Shown: in pieces, positions 7,691 to 15,999 of the stretch
How the letters are laid out: each line of letters opens with the position of its first letter
Numbering within the stretch: the first letter of the stretch is position 1
From: Candidatus Geothrix skivensis
GTDB taxonomy: Bacteria > Acidobacteriota > Holophagae > Holophagales > Holophagaceae
Length of the DNA: 64,000 bases
Assembly: GCA_016721195.1 (NCBI GenBank)
Contig: JADKIO010000004.1
Coordinates: 1 to 64,000 of the forward strand
Direction of reading: 5' to 3'
Made by a program: the position numbers and the translations under genes
The notes under the pieces: model-generated
Seen by the model: the letters and a program-made list of their open reading frames with translations, nothing else
The model's database searches: none
What the model was told of the DNA's origin: nothing

Positions 7691-8563
7691 TTACGCTTTG
7701 AATTCCTGCAGGATCAGCACCACCTCGTCGCCGATGCGGCCGAGGTTCTCCTTGGAGCTGGCGCCCAGGTGCGGGGCCATGAAGACGTTGGGGGCGCTGA
7801 GCAGGGGGCAGTCCGCCGGGGGCGGGTCGCTGGGCCATACGTCCGTGCCGTAGGCCCGGACCTTGCCGCTCGCCAGGGCCGCCACGAGGTCGGCCTCCAC
7901 CACGCACTTGCCGCGGCCGGTGTTGACGATGATCACGCCGTCCTTCAGCCGGGCGAGGAAGGCGGCGTTCACCATGCCCCGGGTCTCATCCGTGAGGGGC
8001 AGATGCAGGCTGATGACGTCCGCCTGGTTGGCCAGCTCTTCCAGGCTCACCAGCCTGGCGATGGGGTGCTCCTTCAGGTAGGGATCGTAGGCGATCACCT
8101 CCATGCCGAAGGCCTGGGCGCGCCTGGCCACTTCCGTGGCGATGTTGCCCGCGCCGATGAGGCCCAGGGTCTTCTTGAAGAGCTCGGTGCGCTTCAGCTC
8201 GCTCTTGAGGAACTTGCCCTCCTTCATGGAGGTGTGGGCTTCGATGAGGCGGGCGGGGATGGCCACCATGAAGGCCATGGCCATCTCGGCCACGGCCACG
8301 CTGCTGGCCCGGGGGGTATTGACGGCCTTGATGCCCTTCTCGGCGCAGAGCTTCTTGTCCACGTTGTCCATGCCCACGCCGCCGCGGATCACCAGCTTGA
8401 GGTTGGGGGCCTTGGCCAGCAGGTCGGCATCGACCTTGGTCTTGGAGCGGACCAGCAGGGCGGTGGCGGTGCCGAGGGTGGCCAGGTCGCTGCTCACCTC
8501 CCCGAAGGGCTTGAGCCGCTCCGGCAGCTTGGCGTCAAAGGCGTCGGCGATGAGGATGTGCAT
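7691..8563 (-). CDS. serA: D-3-phosphoglycerate dehydrogenase, short form
   Basis: NAD-dependent oxidation of 3-phosphoglycerate to 3-phosphohydroxypyruvate, the entry to serine synthesis. At 290 residues it is the compact form, ending just after the catalytic core and lacking the ACT and ASB regulatory domains, so classical serine feedback inhibition through ACT is not expected. GLIGAGNIATEVARRA (135-150) is the NAD-binding loop, NTGRG (214-218) holds catalytic Arg217, and APHLGASS holds the catalytic His. The usual Glu of the DVFxxEP motif is Asp246 here (DVWPSDPP). It lies between the DUF1015 gene and serC on one strand. Confidence 0.9.
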   Translation of the reverse strand: MHILIADAFDAKLPERLKPFGEVSSDLATLGTATALLVRSKTKVDADLLAKAPNLKLVIRGGVGMDNVDKKLCAEKGIKAVNTPRASSVAVAEMAMAFMVAIPARLIEAHTSMKEGKFLKSELKRTELFKKTLGLIGAGNIATEVARRAQAFGMEVIAYDPYLKEHPIARLVSLEELANQADVISLHLPLTDETRGMVNAAFLARLKDGVIIVNTGRGKCVVEADLVAALASGKVRAYGTDVWPSDPPPADCPLLSAPNVFMAPHLGASSKENLGRIGDEVVLILQEFKA

Positions 8564-8611
8564 GGGTACTCCAGGGGAATCTGTGGATCAACAGCCGTTT
8601 TCGGGGAAGGC

Positions 8612-9862
8612 TCAGCCCTCGTACATGCGCACCAGCAGCCCGGAGCGCAGCTTGGGCTCGAACCAGGTGGATTTCGGGGGCATGACCTCGCCGGCGTCGG
8701 CCACGGACATGAGCTGGGTGAGGGAGGTGGGGTAGATGGAGAAGGCCACGGCGCAGCCCTCCTTCACCCGGCGCTCCAGCTCGTCCATGCCCCGGATGCC
8801 GCCCACGAAGTCGATGCGGGTGTTGGTGCGGGGATCATCGATGCCGAGGATGGGGTTGAGCAGGTTCTCCTGGAGGATGCTCACGTCCAGACCCCGCACG
8901 GGATCGGCGGCGGGGAAGGTGCCGGGCCTGGCCTTCAGCTCGTACCAGGTGCCGCCCAGGTACATCCCGAAGGTGGTGGGGGACTGGGCCGCGCGATGGC
9001 TGGATACGGCCACGTCGAACGTCTCGCGCACCCTGGCGAGGAACGCGTCCTGGCTGAGGCCATTGAGGTCCTTCACCACGCGGTTGTAGTCCATGATCTT
9101 CAGCTGGTCGTGGGGGAAGACCACGGCCATGAAGCTTTCGAAGGGCTCATTGCCGTCCAGGGGGATGCCCGCCTCCCGGGCCTTGGCGCGGCAGGCCTGG
9201 CCGTAGCGGATGGCGGCGGCGGTGCGGTGGTGGCCGTCGGCGATGTAGAGGGCGTCCACCCCGTTGAAGAGGTGCACCAGCTCGTAGACCACGGTCTCGC
9301 CCGATACCACCCACACGGTGTGGCCGATGCCGTCCGGCGTGACCACGTCATACACCGGCACCTGCTTGCGGATGTCGTTCACGATGTGATCGATGTAGGG
9401 TACGGCGCGGTAGGTGAGGAAGACGGGCTCGGCGTTGGCGGCCTGCTCGGTGACGTGGCGGGTGCGGTCGTCCTCCTTGTCCTTGCGGGTGAACTCGTGG
9501 CGCTTGATGGCGCCTGTCTCGTACTCCTCCACGGAGCAGAGGCCCACCAGGCCCGCCTGGACGTGGTCGCCCATGCGCTGCTGGTAGACGTAGAGGCAGG
9601 GGGTGTTCTCCTGGAAGAGCGTGCCGCGCTCGATGAGGCCGCGCAGGTTGGCCACGCCCTTGGCGTAGACCTCGTCGGCGTGGACATCGATGCCCGCAGG
9701 CAGATCGATCTCGGGGCGCCCCACGTGGAGGAAGGAGTGGGGATTGCCCTTGGCCAACTCCGCCGCCTCCTGGGTGTTCACCACGTCGTAGGGGACGGCG
9801 GCCACCTGGGCTGCGAGTTCGGGCCGGGGGCGGTAGGCGCGGAAGGGCTTGAGCTGGGACAT
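8612..9862 (-). CDS. DUF1015 family protein, first gene of the serine operon
   Basis: A 416-residue soluble protein of the DUF1015 family. It begins KPFRAYRPRPELAAQVAAVPYD and carries the hallmark ADGHHRTAAA about residue 207-216, an acidic-His-Arg signature that recalls ParB-like nucleotide-binding folds. The ATG is preceded by AGGA. It lies 48 bases before serA and 34 more separate serA from serC, so the three are almost certainly cotranscribed. DUF1015 genes often neighbour serA/serC in diverse bacteria (family knowledge). No serB is present in this window, so a role in the missing phosphoserine step or its control is attractive but only inferred. Confidence 0.85.
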   Translation of the reverse strand: MSQLKPFRAYRPRPELAAQVAAVPYDVVNTQEAAELAKGNPHSFLHVGRPEIDLPAGIDVHADEVYAKGVANLRGLIERGTLFQENTPCLYVYQQRMGDHVQAGLVGLCSVEEYETGAIKRHEFTRKDKEDDRTRHVTEQAANAEPVFLTYRAVPYIDHIVNDIRKQVPVYDVVTPDGIGHTVWVVSGETVVYELVHLFNGVDALYIADGHHRTAAAIRYGQACRAKAREAGIPLDGNEPFESFMAVVFPHDQLKIMDYNRVVKDLNGLSQDAFLARVRETFDVAVSSHRAAQSPTTFGMYLGGTWYELKARPGTFPAADPVRGLDVSILQENLLNPILGIDDPRTNTRIDFVGGIRGMDELERRVKEGCAVAFSIYPTSLTQLMSVADAGEVMPPKSTWFEPKLRSGLLVRMYEG

Positions 9863-10199
9863 GGGATCCTGCCTGGGATGGGCGCGGGGCGCACTGGCGC
9901 CATTATTCCCCCAACGCCACGGCTTGGAGGACCCAAAGGTTATTTTTTATCTAAAGTGGGTAAAATTTTGACCAAAGTCCGGTTCCCCCTTGGCTCAGAT
10001 CGGGAACTGCCCAGGTCAGGTCTAAGAAAATATGGGCGATGGGCGGAAGAAACAGGGATCGGCAGGCCGGTTTGTTTCCCCTCCACCCGGAGGATGCTGG
10101 CGATTTCACCCCTTTTCCAGGCCCGGATCAGGGTTCTTCGCCGGTGAAAAAATCTGAACTGTGATGGATGGCGCTACAGAGTGACAAGCTCTCGGGGCC
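9863..10199. other. intergenic region upstream of the serine operon
   Basis: About 340 bases without a supported gene. The part near 9940-9985 is AT-rich against the surrounding GC and carries the likely serine-operon promoter. The part nearest 10200 follows the response-regulator stop and shows no strong hairpin. Confidence 0.5.
9948..9975 (-). promoter_or_regulatory. putative promoter of the DUF1015-serA-serC operon
   Basis: On the minus strand TTGGTC (9975-9970) is followed after 16 bases by TAGATA (9953-9948), inside an AT-rich island about 90 bases ahead of the first start codon. Both boxes are moderate matches. Confidence 0.35.
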
Positions 10200-10931
10200 T
10201 CAGACCTCGCCGAACTCCGGCTTCCGGTGGTCGTGGATCATGGCGGCGTTCATGAGCAGCTCGGTGAGGGGCAGCTCGATGGTCTGGTTGACCCGGCAGG
10301 TCTCCACGAACTCGATATCGGGACGGTCCCACACGAGGATCTGGTAGGCGGCGGGCAGGCCTTCCTCGTTCCGGAAGGACGCATGGATCACTTCACCCTT
10401 GCTGAGGTACAGCAGGCCCATGCCCGCCTCGGAGTTGATGGTGAGGGTGCAGGACTTCTTCTCCCAGTTCAGCAGCTGGAGGATGCTGTTCAGCCCGATG
10501 CCCCGCACCATGCCCGCGGGTTCGAACTGGGCGGCGGTGCGGATGGCGTCCATGAGGATGGAAAGGCGGGGCGGCTTGGTGAGGATGCGGATGGCCCCCA
10601 GCTGCAGGGGGGTGTTCAGGTGCTGGCTCTCGTCCAGGCCGGTCATGACGATGATGGGCACCTGGGGATAGAACCGGCTCACCTTGGCGATGAGGTTGAA
10701 GCCGTCCATGACGGGCATGTTCAGGTCCGTCACCAGCACGTGCACCGGCTCGTGGCGCAGCATCTCCAGGGCCTGGCCGCCGTTCTCCGCCATGATGATC
10801 TTGAAGCCCTGGAGTCCCTTGAGACCGGCCCGGTAGAGGCTCAGGGTGGAGCGGTCGTCTTCCACCACCAGCAGGGTCTTGGTGGGGGCGTCGGTGTGGG
10901 GCTGGGGGCGGGGACGGGGCGGCAGGCTCAT
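10200..10931 (-). CDS. response regulator with C-terminal DUF4388/PATAN-like domain
   Basis: A 243-residue two-domain protein. Residues 18-135 form a CheY-type receiver: acidic pair in VVEDD, phospho-acceptor Asp69 in VLVTDLNMP and Lys119 in ILTKPPR. Residues 138-190 (GIGLNSILQLLNWEKKSCTL onward) are a DUF4388/PATAN-type module, seen in signalling proteins of Acidobacteriota and delta-proteobacteria and thought to mediate protein contacts rather than DNA binding. ATG at 10931 was chosen to start just before the receiver; an in-frame ATG at 10994 is possible. No histidine kinase adjoins it, so its partner lies elsewhere. Confidence 0.82.
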   Translation of the reverse strand: MSLPPRPRPQPHTDAPTKTLLVVEDDRSTLSLYRAGLKGLQGFKIIMAENGGQALEMLRHEPVHVLVTDLNMPVMDGFNLIAKVSRFYPQVPIIVMTGLDESQHLNTPLQLGAIRILTKPPRLSILMDAIRTAAQFEPAGMVRGIGLNSILQLLNWEKKSCTLTINSEAGMGLLYLSKGEVIHASFRNEEGLPAAYQILVWDRPDIEFVETCRVNQTIELPLTELLMNAAMIHDHRKPEFGEV

Positions 10932-11016
10932 GGGCGCGGTTCCAGCATACCTGTGGGCGGGCCCCAGGGCGCTGTCATTACCTGGGATCGGCATCCCCGG
11001 CGGGTTTCAAAAGCTT

Positions 11017-12276
11017 TCAGCGTTCCTCTCCCTTGGGGACCCGGCGGGCGGGGGCCGGTTCCTCCGCCAGGAGGGCCCGGGCCTCGGTGGCGTCCGCCGG
11101 ATGGCGGGCCTCCCAGTCCAGCACCCAGGGGGGCAGCTCGGCGTCCTCGTAGTCCCGCAGCTTCCGGTGCCAGCTCACCAGGGACTGCACCACGGCCTCG
11201 TGGATATCCTCGGCCCTGGGCGGCAGGTGGCGGTCCCAGATGGGTTCCCGGAAGTACTTCCGCAGGGTGGCCTCGGCGGGCTTGCCCCACACGGCGTAGG
11301 TGCGGTCCAGGGGGCCACCCACGGGCTTCTCGTTGAGGTTCTCGCCGTAGAGGTAGTAGAACACCGCATCGCCGTCGCTCCAGTGCCGCAGCACCCCGAA
11401 GGCGCCCTTCAGCAGGAAGTCCTGGAGGGCCAGGTCCAGGGGCTTCTCCGTGCGGAAGTCCCAGGGCCCCACGTGGGCGTGGGCCACGGAGGGGTAGCCC
11501 ACTTCGGTGATCATGACGGGTTTCTCGAACCGGGCCGTGAGGGTGCGGGCCTTGAAGACCACCCACCACCAGGCGTCCCGGATCTGGTCGGCGGTGGGGT
11601 AGTCGTCGTACTTGGCGATGGGGTCGTAGGTGTTGATGCCGATCACGTCCAGGCAGTCGCCGAAGGTGAAGCTGTCGTGGCTGTCGAAGTTCACGCTGTA
11701 GACCAGCTTGCCCTTGAAGACCTGGCGCACCGCCGCCGCCAGCCGCCGCCACTGGTCCGGGAAGGGGTGGGTGGAGGCCATCTCGGTGCCCAGGCTGTAC
11801 CACTCCACGCCGCCCTCCTGGGCCAGGGCCGCCAGGCGCACGTTGAAGTCGGTGTAGTTCTTCCACCAGAGCTCCCAGTCGTCGGGCTTGATGTTGCCCC
11901 GCCACCACTCGGCGTTCTCGGCCTCGTCCCGCATGTTGATCGTGGGGAAGAACATCATGCGCAGGCCCCGCACCTGGGCCTGCCGGAAGGTGCGCCGCAG
12001 GCTCGCTTCCGTGGGGCTGGAGGTGGGGTGGCGGCGGATCTCGTTGCTGTGGCCCGTATCCATGCGGTAGATGGCCTGCAGGCTCACGCAGGTGGCGCCC
12101 GTGGCGGCGATGCGATCCAGCTCCGAACCATAGTCGTAGTCCGGCAGCCCGGCGTAGAGCCCCAGCACCATGCCCCGGGGCTGGGGCACCAGGGCCTTCC
12201 GCTGCTTCTGCGCGATGACGCGCAGGGTGAGGGGCAGGGCCAGGAGGGTGAGGAGGATGAAGATGCGACGGACCAT
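11017..12276 (-). CDS. GH113-like TIM-barrel glycoside hydrolase, membrane-anchored or secreted
   Basis: A 419-residue protein with an N-terminal hydrophobic helix (IFILLTLLALPLTLRVIA) that may be an uncleaved anchor or signal peptide. The rest is a TIM barrel: RGMVLGLYAG start, WYSLGTEMAS with the probable acid/base Glu, INTYDPIAKYDDYP, and MITEVGYPS with the probable nucleophile Glu. This layout matches glycoside hydrolase family 113 and related GTA-type barrels, whose known members cleave beta-mannan. The substrate is not predictable here. A GGAG motif lies ten bases ahead of the ATG. It is the last of a run of minus-strand genes separated by two three-hairpin elements. Confidence 0.75.
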   Translation of the reverse strand: MVRRIFILLTLLALPLTLRVIAQKQRKALVPQPRGMVLGLYAGLPDYDYGSELDRIAATGATCVSLQAIYRMDTGHSNEIRRHPTSSPTEASLRRTFRQAQVRGLRMMFFPTINMRDEAENAEWWRGNIKPDDWELWWKNYTDFNVRLAALAQEGGVEWYSLGTEMASTHPFPDQWRRLAAAVRQVFKGKLVYSVNFDSHDSFTFGDCLDVIGINTYDPIAKYDDYPTADQIRDAWWWVVFKARTLTARFEKPVMITEVGYPSVAHAHVGPWDFRTEKPLDLALQDFLLKGAFGVLRHWSDGDAVFYYLYGENLNEKPVGGPLDRTYAVWGKPAEATLRKYFREPIWDRHLPPRAEDIHEAVVQSLVSWHRKLRDYEDAELPPWVLDWEARHPADATEARALLAEEPAPARRVPKGEER

Positions 12277-12286
12277 GCGGCAGGTG

Positions 12287-12364
12287 CTCCAATCTCCAGC
12301 CTAACGGCTGAAGATTGGAGATAGAAAAAAGCATTTCCTATCTCGCGGATCGAAGATCCGCGAG
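12287..12364. repeat. three-hairpin intergenic element, copy 1
   Basis: Hairpin A is CTCCAATCT/AGATTGGAG (12287-12295, 12312-12320) around a CAGCC-TAAC-GGCTG inner stem. An A/T-rich middle (12321-12341) can pair GAAA with TTTC. Hairpin B is CTCGCGGATC-GAA-GATCCGCGAG (12342-12364). It sits between two minus-strand genes and matches the element at 13009-13085 in architecture, with compensating changes in stem A. Confidence 0.75.
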
Positions 12365-12369
12365 CCTTG

Positions 12370-12999
12370 TCAGGCCGCCGGCGCCGCCTTGGGCGTCCGG
12401 TACCGCCGCATCAGGAGGAAGAAGGCACCGGCCACCAGGAGGCAGAGGATCAGGCTGATGGGGCCGATGCGGGCGGCGCTGGGAGCGGCCGCCAGGAAAA
12501 AGAGGGCGCAGCCCCGCAGGTTGCGCCGCTGGGCGGCGAAGATCTCGGCCTGGGGGATGTCCGGATCCACGCAGCCCCGGTGCAGGGCCAGGGCGAAGTT
12601 GGCCGCCTGGGTGGTGAGCAGCAGGCCCATGGTGGGCAGGTAGATCATGAGGGCCACGGGGTTGACGGGGTAGCGGCCCATGAGGGCGGCGGCGAAGGGG
12701 AAGAAGCTCACCAGGGCCAGGAACCACAGGGTCAGGGCGAAGACGGGCACGTCCACCCGCAGGATCTTGGCCATGAGCCGGTGGTGCCAGAACCAGAAGA
12801 GGCCCAGGAGGCAGAAGCTGAGCAGGTAGGCGGCCAGGGTGGGCCAGGCGTGCTGGAGCCGGTGGAGGAGCTCCGCCGTGGAGCGGCGGTCCACCAGGTC
12901 GGGGACCTTGACCTCCAGGACGAGGATGGTCATGGCGATGGCGAAGACGCCATCCACCAGGGCTTCCAGGCGATGCTTCGCGATGAGGGGTTCGGGCAT
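12370..12999 (-). CDS. TMEM175-like (DUF1211) membrane protein, probable K+ channel
   Basis: A 209-residue integral membrane protein with about six helices. RLEALVDGVFAIAMTILVLE near residues 9-28 is the DUF1211/TMEM175 signature of the pore-lining first helix (usual form F-S-D-G; here L-V-D-G). Bacterial TMEM175 proteins form tetrameric potassium-permeable channels (established for the family). GGAG lies nine bases before the ATG. It sits between two copies of the three-hairpin element, so its transcript may be insulated on both sides. Confidence 0.85.
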   Translation of the reverse strand: MPEPLIAKHRLEALVDGVFAIAMTILVLEVKVPDLVDRRSTAELLHRLQHAWPTLAAYLLSFCLLGLFWFWHHRLMAKILRVDVPVFALTLWFLALVSFFPFAAALMGRYPVNPVALMIYLPTMGLLLTTQAANFALALHRGCVDPDIPQAEIFAAQRRNLRGCALFFLAAAPSAARIGPISLILCLLVAGAFFLLMRRYRTPKAAPAA

Positions 13000-13008
13000 T
13001 GCTTGGCG

Positions 13009-13085
13009 CTCCAGGATCCAGCCTAGCGGCCGGATCCTGGAGAGAGGAAACGCTTTTTCTCGCTCGCGGATCGCAGATCCGCGAG
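13009..13085. repeat. three-hairpin intergenic element, copy 2
   Basis: Hairpin A is CTCCAGGATCC/GGATCCTGGAG (13009-13019, 13032-13042) around GCC-TAGC-GGC. The middle carries GGAAACGCTTTTTCTC. Hairpin B is CTCGCGGATC-GCA-GATCCGCGAG (13063-13085). Its middle segment resembles that of copy 1 in inverted orientation. Confidence 0.75.
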
Positions 13086-13096
13086 CAGGCCTCGGC

Positions 13097-14344
13097 CTAG
13101 GTCCGTTCGACACGCACCTGCAGGATGCGGGTCCCCTCCATGCGCGCCACCGTGAGGCGGGCGCCTTCGACGGCGACGGATTCCTGGGGCAGGGGCACCC
13201 GGCCCAGGCGGGCCATGACCAGGCCCCCCAGGGTGTCGAAGCCATCCCGTTCCCAGCTGAAGCCCAGGGTCTCGGCCACATCCTCCACGTGGGTCTGGCC
13301 CGACACCAGCCAGACGCCGGGGGCCTGCTCCACCAGGCCGGCGGGGGCTTCGTGCTCGTCCTGGATCTCGCCGAAGACCTCCTCCAGCAGATCCTCCATG
13401 GTCACCAGGCCGGAGACGCCGCCGAACTCGTCCACCACCAGGGCCAGCTGGGCCCGGGCCCGCTGGAGGTCCCGCAGCAGCTCCGCCACGGGCTTGCTCT
13501 CGGGCACGAAGTGGGCGGGCTTGAGCAGGGTGGCCAGGGGGGGCTGGGCGCCGTCCGGCAGCTGCATGAGGTCCTTGAGCAGCAGCACGCCCCGCACCCG
13601 CTCGATGCCGCCTTCGTAGACCGGCAGCCGGGAGTGGCGGCTGGCGGTGAAGGCCGTCCAGGCCTCCTGGATGGTGGCGGTGAGGGGCAGGGCCACGATG
13701 CGGGTGCGGGGCGTCATCACCTCCCGCACCACGGTGTCGCCGAAGGTGACCACGTTGCGGATGAGCTCCCGGTCCTCGGCCTCGAGGATGCCCTCGGCCT
13801 CGCCCTCCTCCAGGAGGGCCGTGACGGCCTCCTCGGTGGTTTCCTCGGCATCGTCATCCTTGGCCCGCTCCAGGGCGTGGCGGCGGTCGATCATCCGGGC
13901 CAGGGGCTCCACCAGGGGGCCCAGCATGGACTGGAAGGGCGCATACAGGGGGAAGAGCCGCACCAGCCAGAGCACCGGGTCCCGGGAGGCCAGCAGGGCC
14001 GGCAGGAAGAGATCCAGCAGCCAGAGACCCCCCAGCACCAGGGCACCCAGGGTCCAGGCCCCGCCGGGCAGCACCAGGCGGAAGGGCCACAGCAGCAGCA
14101 CCAGCACCAGCAGCAGCAGCTTGTTCCAGAAGCCCAGGCCCATGCCCAGGCCCCGGGGCCGTTCCAGGAGGGCCGCCAGGCGCGGGTCGGCGATGGCCTC
14201 CTCCTCCAGCAGCCGCCGCCGCTGCAGGGAGGGCATGGCGTGGAAGGCCGAGAGCAGGATCACCATGGCGGCGCGGTACGTCAGTACCGCCAGGGCGGCA
14301 AAGAGGTACCAGGTTTGGGGGGCGCTGCCGCCGGATTCAGCCAT
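13097..14344 (-). CDS. CNNM/CorC-type membrane protein with CBS pair
   Basis: A 415-residue protein of the hemolysin C/CorC/CNNM family, linked to divalent cation (Mg, Co) efflux or resistance. The N-terminal part (residues 10-160) has several hydrophobic helices but lacks an obvious full-length canonical DUF21 signature. Residues about 200-320 form two CBS domains (VVREVMTPRTRIVALPLTAT; RVRGVLLLKDLM), followed by the CorC_HlyC domain (VDEFGGVSGLVTMEDLLEEV and WLVSGQTHVEDV). ATG at 14344 lies 13 bases after the stop of the upstream membrane protein, so the two are probably cotranscribed. Confidence 0.85.
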   Translation of the reverse strand: MAESGGSAPQTWYLFAALAVLTYRAAMVILLSAFHAMPSLQRRRLLEEEAIADPRLAALLERPRGLGMGLGFWNKLLLLVLVLLLWPFRLVLPGGAWTLGALVLGGLWLLDLFLPALLASRDPVLWLVRLFPLYAPFQSMLGPLVEPLARMIDRRHALERAKDDDAEETTEEAVTALLEEGEAEGILEAEDRELIRNVVTFGDTVVREVMTPRTRIVALPLTATIQEAWTAFTASRHSRLPVYEGGIERVRGVLLLKDLMQLPDGAQPPLATLLKPAHFVPESKPVAELLRDLQRARAQLALVVDEFGGVSGLVTMEDLLEEVFGEIQDEHEAPAGLVEQAPGVWLVSGQTHVEDVAETLGFSWERDGFDTLGGLVMARLGRVPLPQESVAVEGARLTVARMEGTRILQVRVERT

Positions 14345-14357
14345 TATCCCGGCAATG

Positions 14358-15821
14358 TTACCGCGATTCCCGCCGGGACTCGATGAGGCGCGTGAGGTCT
14401 GCCCGGGCTCCTTCGCTGAGGCGGATCTTCCGCCGCTCCGCCTCCCGGAAGTACTCCTGCGGGTCCCGGCTGAGGCCATCCGGCGTGGGCGGCAGGCCCT
14501 TGCGGACCCGGGCGGCGTTCAGGAAGTGGTAGGGCTCCTTGGCCAGCTCCGGACTCTGCAGGAAGTGGCGGAAGGTCCACCAGCCCCCCACCACGAACCA
14601 CACGCCCAGCAGGGCCACGGCCTTGAGCTGGAGGCCCCGCATGCGCTCCGGGGTCTGCCGGACCCGCTGCCAGAGGATGCCCGCCCAGAGGTTCAGGCCG
14701 ATGACCGCGGCGGTGAGCAGGAGCGTGCCCGGCCAGCCCAGGCTGCCCCAGCCCAGGCCCGTGAGGCCGATGACGGCCGGTGAGAGCAGCACGCTGAAGA
14801 GCAGGTTGAGGTGCAGCATGTAGAGCAGCAGGGATTCGGCGCTGGCGGCCTTGATGGGGTTCGGGCCGTGTCCCTTCGGCCGCAGCAGCTCGATGGCCCC
14901 CATGAGGGAGCCCCCCAGCAGGATGAAGCCCGCGCGCCCCGCCACGCTGGGCAGGGTGGTGTTGGCGATGGCGCCCAGCTCACCATAGGTGAAGGCGCCC
15001 GTGGGGCTGTGCAGCATCCAGGTGCCGTTCTCCTGGAGCCACTGGCCGCCCCAAAGCCAGGCTTGCTGGCGGGAGGTGCCCCAGGCCAGCAGCACGGCAC
15101 CCAGCACGGCCAGGCCCGCCAGGAACTTCGGCTCGCTCCAGCGGGCCTTCCCGTCGATGGGTTCCACCCGCAAATGCCGGTAGAGCCCGCCCAGGAAGGC
15201 GCCGAAGGCCGGGAAGGTGATCCAGGGGAAGAGCGGGAAGAGGGAGGAGACTCCCCGGTCCGTGTTGCCGTTGAAGAGGCCCCGGATGGGCAGCCAGAGG
15301 CCATCGGCCACGCCATGGGCCCAGAGATGGGGCGAAACCAGGGGCACGAAGATGGCGATCACCAGGGCGAGCCCGGTGAAGACCCGGGGGTTCCGCACCA
15401 GCCGGGCCAGGAACTGCAGGATCAGCAGGGAGAACACGATGCACTGGAGCACGTCGATCTTGAAGAGCTCCCGGGCCTTCTGGGCGGTGTTCAGCACGGT
15501 CCAGTCGGCGGCGGTGATGCCCGGGGCGTGGAGGGCATAGGCGCAGAGCAGGATGAAGCCCAGGCGCCGGGCGGTGTCGGGCCAGAAGGGGCGGAGGGTG
15601 CCATCGGTGCGGAAGGTGGAGATCACCAGGCTGTAGCCCGCGGCCATGGTGAAGCTGGGGGCCACCAGGCCGTTCAGGTAGTTCAGCCAGTCCGGGCGCA
15701 GGCCGGGAAAGAGCCACACGTTCACCACGTGCACCTCGATCATCACGATCACCGCCCAGCCGCGGAGCTGGTCGATCCAGTCACAGCGCTTGGAGGGAGT
15801 CAGGTCATTCCAGAGGGACAT
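14358..15821 (-). CDS. polytopic acyltransferase-like membrane protein (DUF1624/HGSNAT-like)
   Basis: A 487-residue protein with about ten transmembrane helices. The start (RCDWIDQLRGWAVIVMIEVHVVN) carries the D-x-x-R-G and following Glu/His pattern of membrane acyltransferases related to heparan-alpha-glucosaminide N-acetyltransferase and DUF1624 proteins, which transfer acyl groups across the membrane to sugars. The C-terminal about 70 residues are charged and probably cytoplasmic. GAGGAAAG precedes the ATG. The substrate is unknown; surface polysaccharide modification is a reasonable guess. Confidence 0.72.
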   Translation of the reverse strand: MSLWNDLTPSKRCDWIDQLRGWAVIVMIEVHVVNVWLFPGLRPDWLNYLNGLVAPSFTMAAGYSLVISTFRTDGTLRPFWPDTARRLGFILLCAYALHAPGITAADWTVLNTAQKARELFKIDVLQCIVFSLLILQFLARLVRNPRVFTGLALVIAIFVPLVSPHLWAHGVADGLWLPIRGLFNGNTDRGVSSLFPLFPWITFPAFGAFLGGLYRHLRVEPIDGKARWSEPKFLAGLAVLGAVLLAWGTSRQQAWLWGGQWLQENGTWMLHSPTGAFTYGELGAIANTTLPSVAGRAGFILLGGSLMGAIELLRPKGHGPNPIKAASAESLLLYMLHLNLLFSVLLSPAVIGLTGLGWGSLGWPGTLLLTAAVIGLNLWAGILWQRVRQTPERMRGLQLKAVALLGVWFVVGGWWTFRHFLQSPELAKEPYHFLNAARVRKGLPPTPDGLSRDPQEYFREAERRKIRLSEGARADLTRLIESRRESR

Positions 15822-15910
15822 GGGGCTTTCCTCACGTGGGGTTCAAGGAGCACTTCGGCTGATGGGTCAAAACTCGAAAGAAAAGGTTCATCAGGATCTC
15901 AGGGAAAGCA

Positions 15911-15968
15911 GGAACACAGAGGACACAGAGAGCTGCCGCGGTTGGGATCTCGATGCCCTCTGTGTTCC
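15911..15968. repeat. inverted repeat built on an ACACAGAGG motif
   Basis: GGAACACAGAGG (15911-15922) pairs exactly with CCTCTGTGTTCC (15957-15968), and flanking GAAAGC/GCTTTT extends the pairing imperfectly. It lies just downstream of the permease stop. Similar ACACAGAGGACACAGAG strings recur between genes of many environmental bacteria. Confidence 0.55.
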
Positions 15969-15999
15969 GCTTTTCTCGGCGAATGGGTGTGCCATGGGA

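Noticed and set aside
6559..9862. Serine operon extending into the 565-residue protein
   Set aside because: A perfect 18-bp hairpin and about 165 bases separate serC from that gene, so a shared transcript is not supported.
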